From: Bubalus kerabau
Lineage: Eukaryota > Chordata > Mammalia > Artiodactyla > Bovidae
DNA: 64,000 nucleotides
NCBI RefSeq assembly: GCF_029407905.1
Contig: NC_073646.1
Location: forward strand, 10,000,001 to 10,064,000
Direction: 5' to 3'
Shown here: piece by piece, positions 10,577 to 20,692 of the stretch
Position numbering within the stretch: the first letter of the stretch is position 1
Layout of the letters: each line of letters begins with the position of its first letter
Notes under the pieces: generated by a model
The model's database searches: none
What the model saw: the letters and a program-made list of their open reading frames with translations, nothing else
Told to the model about the DNA's origin: nothing
Position numbers and translations under genes: made by a program

Positions 10577-10812
10577 GCAGTGGTGGTAGTTTAACAGTTA
10601 AGTCATGTCTGACTCTCTGTGACCCCCTGGATTACAGCCCATCAGGCTTTTCTGTCCGTGGGACTTCCCGGGCAAGAATAATAGAGTGAGTTGCCATTTC
10701 CTTCTCCAAGAGCTCTTCCTGACCCAGGGTTTGACCCTGCATGTCCTGTTTTACAGGTGGTCTCCTGCATGGCAGGCAGATTCTTTACCAACTGAGCCAC
10801 CAGGGAAACCCT
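10577..10812 (-). mobile_element. Bov-tA SINE in a TG repeat
   Basis: Minus-strand Bov-tA (gtcatgtctgactctctgtg to caactgagccaccagggaaa). The flanks duplicate a gtatac/(TG)n target at 10555-10576 and 10813-10846, so the second TG run is largely an amplified copy of the TSD. Confidence 0.88.
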
Positions 10813-10823
10813 GTATATGTGCT

Positions 10824-10855
10824 TGTGTGTGTGTGTGTGTGTGTGTATATATACA
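10824..10855 (+). repeat. (TG)n(TA)n microsatellite
   Basis: An uninterrupted run of TG units followed by a short TA run directly after the Bov-tA. Likely to vary in length. Confidence 0.95.
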
Positions 10856-11049
10856 TCTTCTTTATCCATTTGTCTGTTGATGAGCATTTAGCTTGCATTC
10901 ATATCTTGCCAATTATAAATAATGCTATGAACACTGGGGTACATTTATCATTTCAAATTAGTGGTATGGGTTTTCTTTCTTTTCTTTTTTTAATATATAC
11001 CCAGGAGTGGAATTTCTGGATCACATGGTAGTTCTATTTTCAGTTTTTT

Positions 11050-12118
11050 ATTCTTGTTGCTCAGTTGCTCAGTCATGTCCAATTCTTTGGGACCCCATGG
11101 ACTGCTGCAAACCAGGCTTCCCTGTCCTTCACCATCTCCCAGAGTTTGCTCAAATTCATGTCCATTAAGTCAGTGATGTCATCTAAGCATCTCATCCTCT
11201 GTCGTCCCCCTCTCCTCCCACCTTCAATCTTTCTCATCATCAGGGTCTTTTCCAATGAGTAGATTCTTTGTATCATGTGGCCAAAGTACTGGAGTTTCAG
11301 CTTCAGCATTAGCCCTTCCAATGAATATTCAGGGTTGATTTCCTTTAGGATTGACTGGTTTGATCTTCTTGCAGTCCAAGGGACTCTGGAGAGTCTTCTC
11401 CAGCACCACAATTCAAAGGCATCAATTCTTGGCTCAGCCTTTTTTAATGTCCAGCTCTCACATCCATTCATGACTACTGGAAAAACCACAGTTTTGACTA
11501 TAAGGACCTTTGTAGGCAAAGTAACGTCTCTGCTTTTTAATACGCTCTCTAGGTTGGTCATAGCTTTTCTTCCAAGAAGCAAGCGTCTTTCAATTTCATG
11601 GCTGCAGTCACTATCCACAGTCACTTTGGAGCCCAAGAAAATAAAGTCTGGCACTGTTTTCATTGTCTTCCCATCTATTTGCCATGAAGTGATAGGACCA
11701 GATGCCATGATCCTAGTTTTTTGAATGTTGAGTTTTAAGCCAGCTTTTGCACTCACCTCTTTCACCTTCATCAGGAGAGTCTTCAGTTCCTTTTCGTTTT
11801 CTGCCATAAGGGTGGTGTTATCTGTGTATGTGAGGTTATTGATATTTCTCCCAGCAATCTTGGTTCCAGTGTGTGTTTCATCCAGCCCGGCATTTCACAT
11901 GATGTACTCTGCATATAAGTTAAATAAGCAGGGTGACAATATACAGCCTTGACGTACTCCTTTCCCAATTTGGAACCAGTCCTGTGTTCCATGTCCAATT
12001 CTAACCGTTGCTTCTTGACCTGCATACAAGTTTCTCAGAAAGCAGATAAGGCGGTCTGGTATTCAGTCTCTTTAAGAACTTTCCACAGTTTGTTGTGATC
12101 CACATTGTCAAAGACTTT
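11050..12118 (-). pseudogene. BovB LINE 3' half; ORF2 RT remnant
   Basis: Minus-strand, 5'-truncated BovB inside the L1. An open frame of 244 codons at 11807-11073 covers the ORF2 C-terminal region: MASGPITSWQID, ESWTLKKAEPRIDAFELWCW, KLKLQYFGHM, REAWFAAVHGV. Just upstream in the same frame, the RT catalytic motif at 11828-11817 reads YTDN instead of YADD, so an essential aspartate is lost. The FQIGKGVRQGC-type segment at about 11970 keeps the normal frame. The copy is more diverged from the BovB pattern than the 31, 45 and 52 kb copies. The 5' truncation falls near 12118 in the AFDCVDHNKLW region. Confidence 0.93.
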
Positions 12119-12423
12119 AACATTTTTTGAGAAGCCTTCATACTGTTTTCCACAGTGGCTGCACCAATTTACATTCCTACCAACAGCATATGAGGGTTCC
12201 CTTTCCTCCACGTCCTCGTCAACAATTGTTATGTGCGTTCTTTTTGATGAGAGCCATTCTGACAGATGTGAAATGACATCCACTGTGGTTTTCATTTGCT
12301 TTTCCCTGATTGTTGAACACCTTTTCACACGCTTGGGAGAGGCGATTTTAGGTAGCTCAGTCAAGGTCAGGTCATAGTACCCAGAATTGTCAGATCACTT
12401 CTACCAGATCCAGAGGTCGTCTC

Positions 12424-12725
12424 ATCAGCTCGGGCTGCCATGACAAAATACCAGAGCCTGGGTGGCTTAAAAACAATAGACACTTACCACTCACATTTCC
12501 AGAAGCTAGAAAGTTCAAGATCAAGGTGTTGGCAAGGTAGGTTTCATTCTGCAGTCGCTCCTCTTGGCTTGTAGGAGGCTTCCATCTGCTGTGTGCTCAC
12601 AGGACCACCTTCTCTGTGCTCGCGCGCATAACCTTAATCACTCCCTTACTCTGAAATCAGCCACTCTGGAGGCTGGGGTTACACTAGACGATTCAGGGGG
12701 ACACACACATTCAGTCTATAATAGA
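12424..12725 (-). mobile_element. MLT1 LTR
   Basis: Inverted MLT1 3' end gctgccatgacaaaatacca, tgggtggcttaaaaacaa, through ctgctgtgtgctcacagg to the inverted 5' end acacattcagtctataatag. Minus orientation, moderately degraded. Confidence 0.8.
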
Positions 12726-12754
12726 AATCTTATCCAAAATCAAACTCTACTAGT

Positions 12755-12895
12755 GGTTGGAAGGCATCACTGACTCAATGGACACGAGTTTGAGCAAACT
12801 CCAGGAGATGGTGAAGGACAGGTAAACCTGGTGTACTGCAGTCCATGGGATCGAAAAGAGCTGGACGCCACCGAGTAACTGAACAACAACAATAA
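12755..12895 (+). mobile_element. BovA SINE with (AAC)n tail
   Basis: Plus-strand BovB-tail element: ggcatcactgactcaatgga, caaactccaggagatggtga, ctgaacaacaacaataat. The AAC tail replaces the ACTGA tail of full BovB. Confidence 0.88.
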
Positions 12896-13639
12896 TTCAA
12901 AAGACAGAGTGACCATGAGACCCAAGTGAAGCAAGAGGTCTGAGATGGCCAGGGCAACTCCTCAAGTCCTTCTTTGTGCAACAGGCCACATACTGGCCCA
13001 GGCTCACATTCGTGGCTTCTAGGTGATGCAAGCAGGTCTGTATTCAGTGATACAATAGGTCCATTTCATACTCTATTACATGGTTGACACTGACATTTTT
13101 CATAAATCCCATTAATTCCAAGTTTGTTTATCATATGTAAATTCAACTGACCAGGCATGTCCTACTAAAAGCATTTCATTCCCTGAACAAGGACTGGAAC
13201 CAGCTTCATGATACAAAGTGAAAATGAGGGGCCCTTTGTTCAAATATTATTTCAAGAGGGTGACTTCAGGGCCTTGTATGCACAGGGCCCTGTGTGACCA
13301 ATAAGGAACCTCCCTTGTCTTTCTGTGATGAGCACCATCAGAAGGACCCATGGGCATGTATACTAGGAAACCTAACCTTATACCTTCTTTCTTTCATTTC
13401 ATCTCTTCCCTGGCTTTCCCATGCTAAAGGAGGGTGGGTGGCACGCCAGCTGCAATCATTCTTTGTGATACTGAACGTAACAGAATCACAGAAGAAATGG
13501 CCAGAACTGCCATTCTGGTGCAGCACAGCAGGTAACAGAAAGCTTCTGTGTTAATGCTCTGACTTTGGAATTACACGTTCATTCTCATGACTGGTTTTGA
13601 ATGCCTGTCCCCTAGTAAATGGTCAGCCCGGTGAGGAAA
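12896..13639. other. no gene seen
   Basis: About 740 bp without a recognised repeat. An open frame at 13294-13554 (86 codons) has no recognised domain and an overlapping minus frame of similar length. Confidence 0.4.
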
Positions 13640-13735
13640 GAAGTGAGTTGATTGTAATTGTCTCTCTAGTGCTTATCGCTGTGCCTGGCACATAATAACA
13701 CTCAATAAATATCTTGTTGAATGAATTAGTGCTTT
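13640..13735 (+). mobile_element. L2 LINE 3' end
   Basis: Plus-strand L2 terminus: tcgctgtgcctggcacataa, acactcaataaatatcttgt, tgaatgaatt. Confidence 0.75.
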
Positions 13736-13774
13736 TGAAGCCAAAAGTTTTTGTGGTTGTTTCCTCTTCTTTTG

Positions 13775-13975
13775 TTAATTGTAGTAAAACAGACATAACA
13801 AAATTCTACCTTTTACCCATTTTTTAGTGTGCAGTTCAGTGGCATTAAATACATTCACGCTGTTGTGAAACCATCATCACTAGTCATCTTTAGAACTTTT
13901 CATCATTCTAATCTGAAATTCTGTTCCCGTGAAACGATAACCCTCGTTATTCTCTCCCCTCCAGCCCCTGGGGGC
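13775..13975 (-). mobile_element. older L1 (L1M) 3' fragment
   Basis: agtaaaacagacataacaaa, agtgtgcagttcagtggcat, acattcacgctgttgtgaaa and agaacttttcatcattct match the inverted 3' region of mammalian L1M elements. Confidence 0.8.
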
Positions 13976-14055
13976 TCAGAGAAATTATAACCTCCCAAGG
14001 TCACACAGTTCAAAGAGGCACTTTGGGACTGGAGCACAGGTTTGAATGGTGGAAG
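13976..14055 (-). mobile_element. MIR fragment
   Basis: aacctcccaaggtcacacag and gcacaggtttgaatgg resemble the inverted MIR core and 5' part. Confidence 0.6.
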
Positions 14056-14579
14056 GAAGGTGTAAGAGATGCGAATGATTTGCTTTGCATCTTTCCACAT
14101 GCTCTTGGCATTTCATCACGAAGGAGCTTCCTTCTTTCATAAACTTTGTGTCCGTAAGTCATATCTTGATGGGATTTGGCCAGGCAAGTTAGGATAAAAA
14201 TACCACATTTACAGGACAAAGGGGCTAAATATCACACATGTTCCCTTTAAAACACAAGAACAATAAAAATTAGCAAGCGTTAATTCCCTCCTTCCTACAG
14301 CAAGCATCCTGGAATCCTGAGTTCATTTTTACCTAATCAGCAGCTTAGGGGATTCAAGAGTCATCCAAGGCCACCAAGTTGTAAAACTCCTCTGAAATGC
14401 ATATTAATTATTCAGACACACCAACAGTGGTTGACCAAATTAAGGAGGAAAAACACTTAAGGAAACTGAGTTTTCTAACAAGTACAAGAACAATTTGCCC
14501 ATGCCTCACAAATAAATGTCGACTGAATTAACCAACACTTATTTGGGTGCATTTTGCCTTTGTTTACATGCCATCCATT
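14056..14579. other. unassigned; TAAT-rich patch
   Basis: No repeat or gene recognised. Around 14395-14415 the motif aaatgcatattaattattca stands out as a cluster of AT-rich homeobox/POU-like sites. Whether it is conserved cannot be judged here. Confidence 0.35.
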
Positions 14580-14740
14580 CATTCCATAAATATTTATTGA
14601 ATGCCTGCTGTGTGCCAAACACTAAGCACCTTATGTACATCTCAGAAAATCTTCCCAACAGCCCTACAACATTGATACTACTATTATTCCATTTTACAGA
14701 TGAGCAACCTAAGGCTCAGAGAGTAACAGTCTTTACTGAA
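14580..14740 (-). mobile_element. L2/MIR-type ancient repeat
   Basis: tccataaatatttattgaat, gcctgctgtgtgccaaacac, acagccctacaac and ccattttacagatgagcaac in the order of an inverted MIR/L2 element. Confidence 0.75.
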
Positions 14741-14769
14741 CTGATAACCGGTGGGTTCCATTGCACCTA

Positions 14770-15503
14770 TGTGTGGTTGAACCACACTGACTCCATTCTG
14801 TCAGCTCCATCTTAGGCCCTGAGTCCTACTCCCTCCCCTTTCTGCATGATTGTTAGTCTACTTGTAAGGAATGTGCCCAAGCAAGATAAGTTCCCTATCA
14901 ACTTTAACCCTTGCCTCCAACTGATAAGAGAACTGGAAGAATGCCTTTGCTGCACAGACGGTTAAAGGTCATGAGATACCCAAAGGAAGGAGAAAAATCC
15001 CTGGCTCTTTGGTGCAGACCTGCTTCTCACTTGGTTGTTGTTCTATCTCTAAGTCATGTCCCATTCTTTGCTACCCAATGGACTGTAGCATGTTAGGCTC
15101 CTCTGTCCTCCACTATCTCCTGGAGTCTGCACAAACTCATGTCCATTGAGTCAGTAATGCCATCCAACCATTTCATCCTCTGCCACCCCTTGCTCCTTTT
15201 GCCTTCAATCTTTCCCAGCGTCAGGGTCTATACCAAGGAGTCAGCTCTTCGAATCAGGTGGCCAAAGGATTGTGAGATTCTTTTTTTAGCTTTGGCCCCT
15301 TTAAGTCCCCCTGTACCCCTCTTGGTAGCAGTGCAGCTGCAAATGGCTCAGGATCTTCACCTCCCTCCCCACCCGCGACTTGTATGTAAGTTACCCACAA
15401 TAAACTTCATAATTGCACTTTATGGAACTGCCTGCTTTATTTTTTGGTCTCAAAGTTCCTTCCCAGTTTGGAAGATATTATTAAATATCTCCCTCTTCTA
15501 ACA
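14770..15503 (+). mobile_element. endogenous retrovirus LTR, interrupted
   Basis: Probable LTR starting tgtgtggttgaacc, with a U3 containing ccattctgtcagctccat, then a polyadenylation signal (aataaa near 15399) in the R region, ending near cttctaaca. The BovA insertion at 15030-15272 splits it. The family is not identified and no clear TSD was found. No gag, pol or env sequence is adjacent. Confidence 0.6.
15030..15272 (-). mobile_element. BovA SINE (BovB 3'-derived)
   Basis: Minus-strand BovB-tail element: gttgttgttctatctctaag, cactatctcctggagtctgc, ctcatgtccattgagtcagt, aggtggccaaagg. Its position inside the LTR makes it the younger insertion. Confidence 0.9.
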
Positions 15504-15734
15504 AACCCATAAGAACAATGACAGAGGACATTTGTTATCCAGATAGTCTCAGAAAAATCTGGCATATGTAAAATTCACACTTTACACCAAAAGTGAACCA
15601 AAGAGAGTTCACTTTCAAAAGGTAAGGGAACTAACACTCTTGGATCATGTAATCCTTCAAACACACTGCAAGGAAGTGGTATCCTGTCTCATGCAAAGTA
15701 GGCATCTGAGCCAAGAAACCCATTCATCTACTTC
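15504..15734. other. no gene seen
   Basis: Short unassigned stretch between LTR and microsatellite. Confidence 0.5.
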
Positions 15735-15830
15735 TTTCCTTCCTTCCTTCCTTCATTCATCCAACAAATACTGAGCATTCCCAATGAGTCAGGACTCTTC
15801 AGGGCAATGGGTATACAGAGGTGAATTTGG
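15735..15830 (-). repeat. (TTCC)n and L2-like fragment
   Basis: Tandem ttcc units at about 15735-15753 are followed by attcatccaacaaatactga and gagcattcccaatgag, an inverted L2/MIR-like end. Confidence 0.65.
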
Positions 15831-16021
15831 GATACCAAGTGCTTCATTTCGTGAAACTGAATTTCATTTGTTAGTCTTCCCCGCCTGGCTCCAGATTCCC
15901 TGTTCTTACTTTCTCCCCAGCCCACGGGAGCCCACCCAGATGGGCCCCCAGTTGCTAATGATATGGATGCATTCTTCCCTCCCTGATTCCACTACACTCT
16001 TCAAAACCAAACACTAGATTT

Positions 16022-16429
16022 ATGACAAACATATGTGCTACTTCCAGTGACTTGACAGCCTGTCAACCTCCCTACTCCCCTGGAGGAATTTCACTCATTT
16101 CTTCAAAACCTAACTCAGAGCCCCAGAGCCCCAGAGCCCAACCTTCACGGTTTGAAGAGTTCAAGGAGATTGTGTCCATGGAGGAAAAAAAAAAAACTTT
16201 TAAATTTAAAACACTGGGAGCCGTCTCTTCCCAGGGCAAGGGGAAAGGCAGAGGGAAAGTGAGGACTCTGTCACTTTATGAAGATTCAAGAAACACAAAG
16301 CTGAATGCTGAGGCTGTGGTTCGTGTCTGGATCCCAGTGGGAAAACCCTTTATAAAAAGACACGACAAAGACAAGCCAAAACGTGAACCAGCTGTTACAC
16401 AAGATAAAAGAATGATTGTCAATTTGTAA
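16022..16429 (+). other. 135-codon open frame, unlikely coding
   Basis: The longest ATG-started frame outside any repeat I recognise. The predicted product is basic, with a lysine run from a 12-A tract at 16186-16197 and a short QSPRAQP-type repeat from duplicated agccccag units. The ATG context is poor (t at -3), and I see no promoter, splice site, domain or signal peptide. The 16186 A-tract would be slippage-prone. Chance is the best explanation; conservation in other ruminants would be needed to rescue it. Confidence 0.1.
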
Positions 16430-16504
16430 AATGGATTACTGTAGTGATATAAGAAAATGTCCTATACTTTATACAGATATTTATTGAACTGTTCAAGGGA
16501 GAAA

Positions 16505-16720
16505 TGGGTTTCCCTGGTGGCTCAGAGGTAAAGAATCTACCTGCAGAAGATCCCCTGGAGGAGGGAACGGCAACCCACTCCCAGTATTCTTCCCTGGAGA
16601 ATTCCATGGACAGAGGAGCCTGCCATGGCACATGGGATCTTAGTTCCCCAACCAGGGATCGAACCCATGCTCCTCTGTAGTGGAAGTGCTGTAACCACTG
16701 GACTGCCAGAGAATTTCCAG
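16505..16720. mobile_element. head-to-head Bov-tA / CHR-2 chimera
   Basis: 16505-16625 is a plus-strand Bov-tA (gtttccctggtggctcagag to gacagaggagcctg), internally shortened. 16626-16720 is a minus-strand CHR-2 (gggatcttagttccccaacc, gggatcgaacccatgc, ccactggactgccagagaat). One truncated the other, or inserted at its end. Confidence 0.8.
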
Positions 16721-16789
16721 AATTTGCTTTAAAACAGTATAACAAAATATAAAGGTGAATAAACAAGAAACTAATAGTCATTAAGTCTA

Positions 16790-16960
16790 GAACGGCACTA
16801 TCCAATGGAACGTTCTGTAACGATGGAGATGCCTGTATCTAAGCTGTATGACACAGTAGTCATGAGCCAAGTGTGGCTGCTAAGCCCCTGCAGTGGCTAC
16901 TGAGACAAGAAACTGATTTTTCCAATTAGTTCAAGTTTAGATAGCCACCTGATGATGACT
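16790..16960 (+). mobile_element. hAT-type MITE
   Basis: cggcactatccaatggaacg, ttctgtaacgatggagatg, acagtagtcatgagccaagt and gtggctgctaag match a common mammalian hAT-derived MITE. I recognise the element but do not give a family name. Confidence 0.65.
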
Positions 16961-17459
16961 GCATGAGGTTTCATTTATCATCTTTACTTTCATGCATGCT
17001 TAAAGATGTGTATTTTTTTTTAATGTATAAAAATGACTTAGAGAAAAGACCATATTTTGTCCCTGGATAATGTTGGACACGTGGCTCGATCTCTTGTAGT
17101 TTTCTCATCTAAACGAGTATTCTTGACTGCTGCCTTCCTCATTCTCTACTGTAAAGCCTACAATTTCATGTGCTGCCTTGGCCTGTTTGAGCCTCACAGA
17201 GCCCCAGAGGCCTTACACTGGGTTCTCCTGTTGTTGCCCTCACATAGGTCCCCTTCCAGAGGGAGAGACTCCCCACCTTATCACCCATGGGAGCAACCTC
17301 AGGGTCCCTAACTTGCACCTGAACTGTCTCTATAAAAGAAATACACGTGTCTCAGGCAAGGAGGCAAAGAAGCCCCCCAGTTCTAATAAAAAACCTCCAG
17401 ACGAATTTGCGGAAAACCAAAAGTATATCTTCTAGCTGTGTTTATGTGACAGGAACAAG
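16961..17459. other. unassigned; TATA-like and poly-A-like sites
   Basis: About 500 bp with no named repeat. A tctctataaaag box near 17328 and an aataaaaaacc near 17385 could belong to a degraded LTR, but termini are not visible. Confidence 0.3.
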
Positions 17460-17810
17460 AGGGCTTAACCACAAGAAACTGGAAGAAGCTGACTGAACTT
17501 CAAAATTGGGGCAGAGTTCACTCTAGAGCTCACTACCATCTCCCTGTGATAAAATCTCCACCTGCTGGCGCCATATTGGTTCAACCTGCTTGGACCCAGA
17601 CACCAAATGGCCAGACAAGACAGAAAAGATGCATGAACTGCATACAGGGAAACCACCACCCATTTTCACGAATCAGGATGACAAAAGACCCCTGCCCCCA
17701 GCAACTTCCTTCATCCTTTTTTATAAAAGTCTTGTCCGCACTTGTATTCAGGGAGGATAAAACAGGGAAACCACAAAGCCAAAACTGCTTTCTTTGAGGA
17801 CAATGATCCA
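17460..17810 (+). mobile_element. possible LTR fragment
   Basis: Blocks such as aatctccacctgctggcgcc, aagacccctgcccccagcaa, tttataaaagtcttgtccgc and ggaggataaaacagggaaac have the feel of a U3 with a TATA box. The ends are undefined. Confidence 0.4.
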
Positions 17811-17904
17811 TACCCATCACTGGGTACTTGCTGATTAATCCAAAACTAACTCAGAACAACTAGGAAGCTGCAGCTGACAGATATGGGCTCCTCCATGAGA
17901 GGAA

Positions 17905-17990
17905 TGGAGTTTCCCATGGACAGAGGAGCCTGGCTACAGTCCATGTGGTTTCAAAGAATCGGACATGACTGAGCAACTAAGCACACATAG
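17905..17990 (+). mobile_element. Bov-tA 3' fragment
   Basis: tttcccatggacagaggagc, ggctacagtccatgtgg and cggacatgactgagcaacta: the 3' part of a plus-strand BovA unit, 5'-truncated. Confidence 0.85.
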
Positions 17991-18044
17991 ATAAAAGGAA
18001 GACAACGTGTGTGCCTATAGCTTGCTTGCAATCCTTAAGCAGCA

Positions 18045-18405
18045 GCTCAGTTCAGTCGCTCAGTCATGTCCAAGTCTTTGCGACCCCATGGACTGCAGCA
18101 CACCAGGCCTCCCTGTCCATCACCAACTCCTAGAGTTTACTCAAACTCATGTGCATTAAGTCTGTGATGCCATCTAACCATCTCATCCTGTCATCCCCTT
18201 CTCCTCCCATCTGCAATCTTTCCCAGCATCAGGGTCTTTTCAATGAGTCAGTTCTGCACATCAAGTGGCCAAAGTATTGGAGTTTCAGCTTCAGCATCAG
18301 TCCTTCCAATGAATATTCAGGACTCATTTCCTTTAGGATGGACTGGTTGGATCTCCTTGCTGTTCAAGGCATTCTCAAGAGTCTTCTCCAGCACCACAGT
18401 TTTAG
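18045..18405 (-). mobile_element. BovB LINE 3' fragment
   Basis: Minus-strand BovB tail (cagttcagtcgctcagtcat) through ccttcgtcaccaactcc-like sequence to gagtcttctccagcaccac, about 360 bp. Open in the reverse frame for only part of its length. Confidence 0.92.
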
Positions 18406-18710
18406 CATTAGATTAGATATATGACTCACTTGAGGTTGATTTGACACATCAATTCTTTGTGCTAATATAATTTCCTTAAATTTCCCAAAGTGAGAATTAC
18501 TTAAAATTTTGAAAGTAAGGCAAAACCTTTTAAAATTGAAATTGATTCTTTGGAAACTGAAATATTGAAAGTGGGAGAAAAGGTATGCACCTTTAAAATT
18601 CTGATCCATGCTGTGAAGTTTTCCCCACTTGAGAGAGTCTTATCCACTTTCAATGATACCAACGGACCATGAGGGTGCCCTCTTCACACACACTCTCACA
18701 CCAGCTCTGG
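18406..18710. other. no gene seen
   Basis: AT-rich unassigned sequence. Confidence 0.5.
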
Positions 18711-18722
18711 GCTCAGTATCAC

Positions 18723-18936
18723 CTTTTTTTTTCCTAAGATTTTTTTCTATACACACCATTTTTAAAGTCTCTAGTGAATTTGTTACAATATTGCTTCTGT
18801 TTTATGTTTTGGTTCTTTGGCCCTGAGGCATAGTGCATCATAGCTCCACAGTCAAGGATCAAATCCAAAGCCCCTGTACTAGGAGGCGAAGTCTTAACCA
18901 CTGAATACAGACTTGTCAGCTCAGGGAAGTCCCTGA
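18723..18936 (-). mobile_element. CHR-2 type SINE
   Basis: Minus-strand: a T-rich end (ctttttttttcctaag), then ttggttctttggccctgagg, gtcaaggatcaaatccaaag, ggaggcgaagtcttaaccac and agggaagtccctga. TSD gctcagtatcac 18711-18722 versus gctcagtatcat 18937-18948. Confidence 0.9.
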
Positions 18937-18948
18937 GCTCAGTATCAT

Positions 18949-19439
18949 TTTTGCTGCCATGATCAATAAAAAGCAAAGGCATCTCATTTCTGAAGTAAGA
19001 GTGATCAGTCTAGGGAAGAGAAATCAACCATGTCCCCACAGATTAGGTTGCCGCTTCCAAGGAAGGGGGTCAAAGGAGCCCACTAACAGTCTATCAGTCA
19101 TTCTCCTCTAGATATCTGCCTTCCCAAAAGGACCTAAAAGGAGATCATGACAACCTGATAAGTGCCCACCTCGGTCACACCTGGCAACAACCCTCAGAGA
19201 AACCAGACATTCAAGAGTGGAAGTCTTTGGACCAATTGGAAGAGACCTGCGTGCCGTGTTGCCAGAGCCCTGCAATATGGGCTGGAATCCTCTCGGGTAC
19301 GCCATCTCACTTCTCTGGGATATACAATTCCAGGGACAGGTGGTCGGAAATGAAATGAACTTCAGAGACAACTCAGCCAGCTCTCCGATTTTATAGAAGG
19401 AGAAATCAAAGCTCAAAGCACTTAAAGGTTCATCATTTC
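18949..19439. other. no gene seen
   Basis: About 490 bp, no recognised repeat. Overlapping frames at 19108-19416 (minus) and 19162-19353 (plus) show no domain. Confidence 0.45.
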
Positions 19440-19555
19440 TTCATCTGACAAGTATGTGTTCAGTGTCCGTCTTTGTGCTGGGGGAACAAAACAGGCTTAT
19501 TCCTGACCTCACCGAGCTTACAGTCTGGTGCTGGGGATGAGGAGGTGACCCCAAT
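19440..19555. mobile_element. L2-type ancient repeat fragment
   Basis: ttgtgctgggggaacaaaac, ttcctgacctcaccgagctt and acagtctggtgctgggga follow an L2/MIR3-like block common in mammals. Confidence 0.6.
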
Positions 19556-19631
19556 TTGGGGTCAGAGACCACTTGGAGAATCTAATGAACTCCTCAAAAA
19601 AATTAAATTAAATCATTGTATATGCACATGT

Positions 19632-19845
19632 GTGCTCACTCACTCAGTCATGTCTGACTGCGACCCCATGGACTGCAGCCCACCAGGTTCCTCTGTCTGT
19701 GGAACTTTTCAGGCAAGAATACTAGAGTGGGTTGTCATTTCCTACTCCAGGGGATCTTCCTGATCCAGGGGTCAGACCCATGTCTCTTATGTCTCCTGCA
19801 TTGGCAGACAGACTGGTTACCACTAGTGCCACCTGGGAAGCCCCT
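19632..19845 (-). mobile_element. Bov-tA SINE
   Basis: Minus-strand: ctcactcagtcatgtctgac, ggcaagaatactagagtggg, ccagtgccacctgggaagcc-type end. A small gap at the ctttgc segment (19655). Confidence 0.92.
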
Positions 19846-20371
19846 GTAATTTACAGGCTGAATTGTGTTTATAGACTATGTGCGGCTATGTGCTATGTGT
19901 GGCTATGTGGCTATGTGAATATGAACACAATCCACCCTATAATTCTGGCAGATTCGCTGACTCCTAGCAGCCCATGTATGGATCTCCGAATTTAAAAATT
20001 GTTCATTAATACAAAGCATACTGTTATTGCATTAATCCATTGTAATTTTGAATCCTTATACCAGAGCATGAAACAGAAATTAACGGTCTCATTTTATGGA
20101 GGAAGAAACCAATATGCCAGAGGTAACAAACATGCTCAGATCACACTGCACACCTGTTACATTAGATGGGTTCCTTGGGTACAAGTAAAAGAAACTTCCT
20201 CTGGCAAATTCATAAAGAAAAGGAGTAAGTGGAGAGCATATCAAGTAACTTGAAGAATCAAAAAGAAGGCTATAAAATTGGGCTTAAAACAGTGGGAATC
20301 TGGGCAGCTCTGCAGCTTTACTTCCCCCCAATCCATCTCTGTATTACTGTTGTTTAAAAAACAAAACAGAG
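19846..20371. other. unassigned; short ggctatgtg tandem
   Basis: At 19879-19918 the unit ggctatgtg or ctatgtg recurs about five times, a degenerate minisatellite. The rest is unassigned. Confidence 0.5.
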
Positions 20372-20505
20372 AATTCCCTGGCAGTCCAGTCATTAGGACT
20401 TGGCTCTTCCACTGCCGGGACCTGGGTTCAATCCCTGGTCAAGGAACTGAGATCCCACAAGAAGTCACACGGTGCAGTTCTCCGAAAAGAAAGACAACAG
20501 GCCAA
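20372..20505 (+). mobile_element. CHR-2 type SINE
   Basis: gaattccctggcagtccagt, aggacttggctcttccactg, gttcaatccctggtcaagga and ctgagatcccacaag: tRNA-derived head of a plus-strand CHR-2. Confidence 0.88.
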
Positions 20506-20692
20506 AATGGAGTCACTTATACTAAGCCCCACATCACCAAGACAGAACTTAATCACAGTTTCTGCTCTCCCAGAAATGCAGCCTTAAACCGGTCACTCAG
20601 GAATCGCCTGGTCAGCACTAGTTCTGTCAGCGGCAGAGCCCATTAACAGTTTCTGGTAAATAAAAGTAGAATCGGGTAATAAAAAAAAGTCT

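Larger units (their letters stand above)
10100..12340 (-). mobile_element. L1 LINE 3' region, twice interrupted
   Basis: Minus-strand L1: begins as an inverted 3' end (actgagttacagttgatgta), then tttcacttagcataatac, ttgtctgttgatgagcattt, cccaggagtggaatttctgg, and resumes at 12118 with tactgttttccacagtggct and attcctaccaacagcatatg up to about gaacaccttttcacac. The Bov-tA at 10577-10812 and the BovB at 11050-12118 interrupt it. L1 proper totals about 950 bp and has no usable ORF. Confidence 0.9.

Noticed and set aside
16022..16429. 135-codon plus frame as a gene
   Set aside because: No domain, weak start context and a 12-A tract; kept only as a low-confidence note.
16419..16805. 128-codon minus-strand frame
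   Set aside because: Mostly translated from the Bov-tA/CHR-2 chimera.
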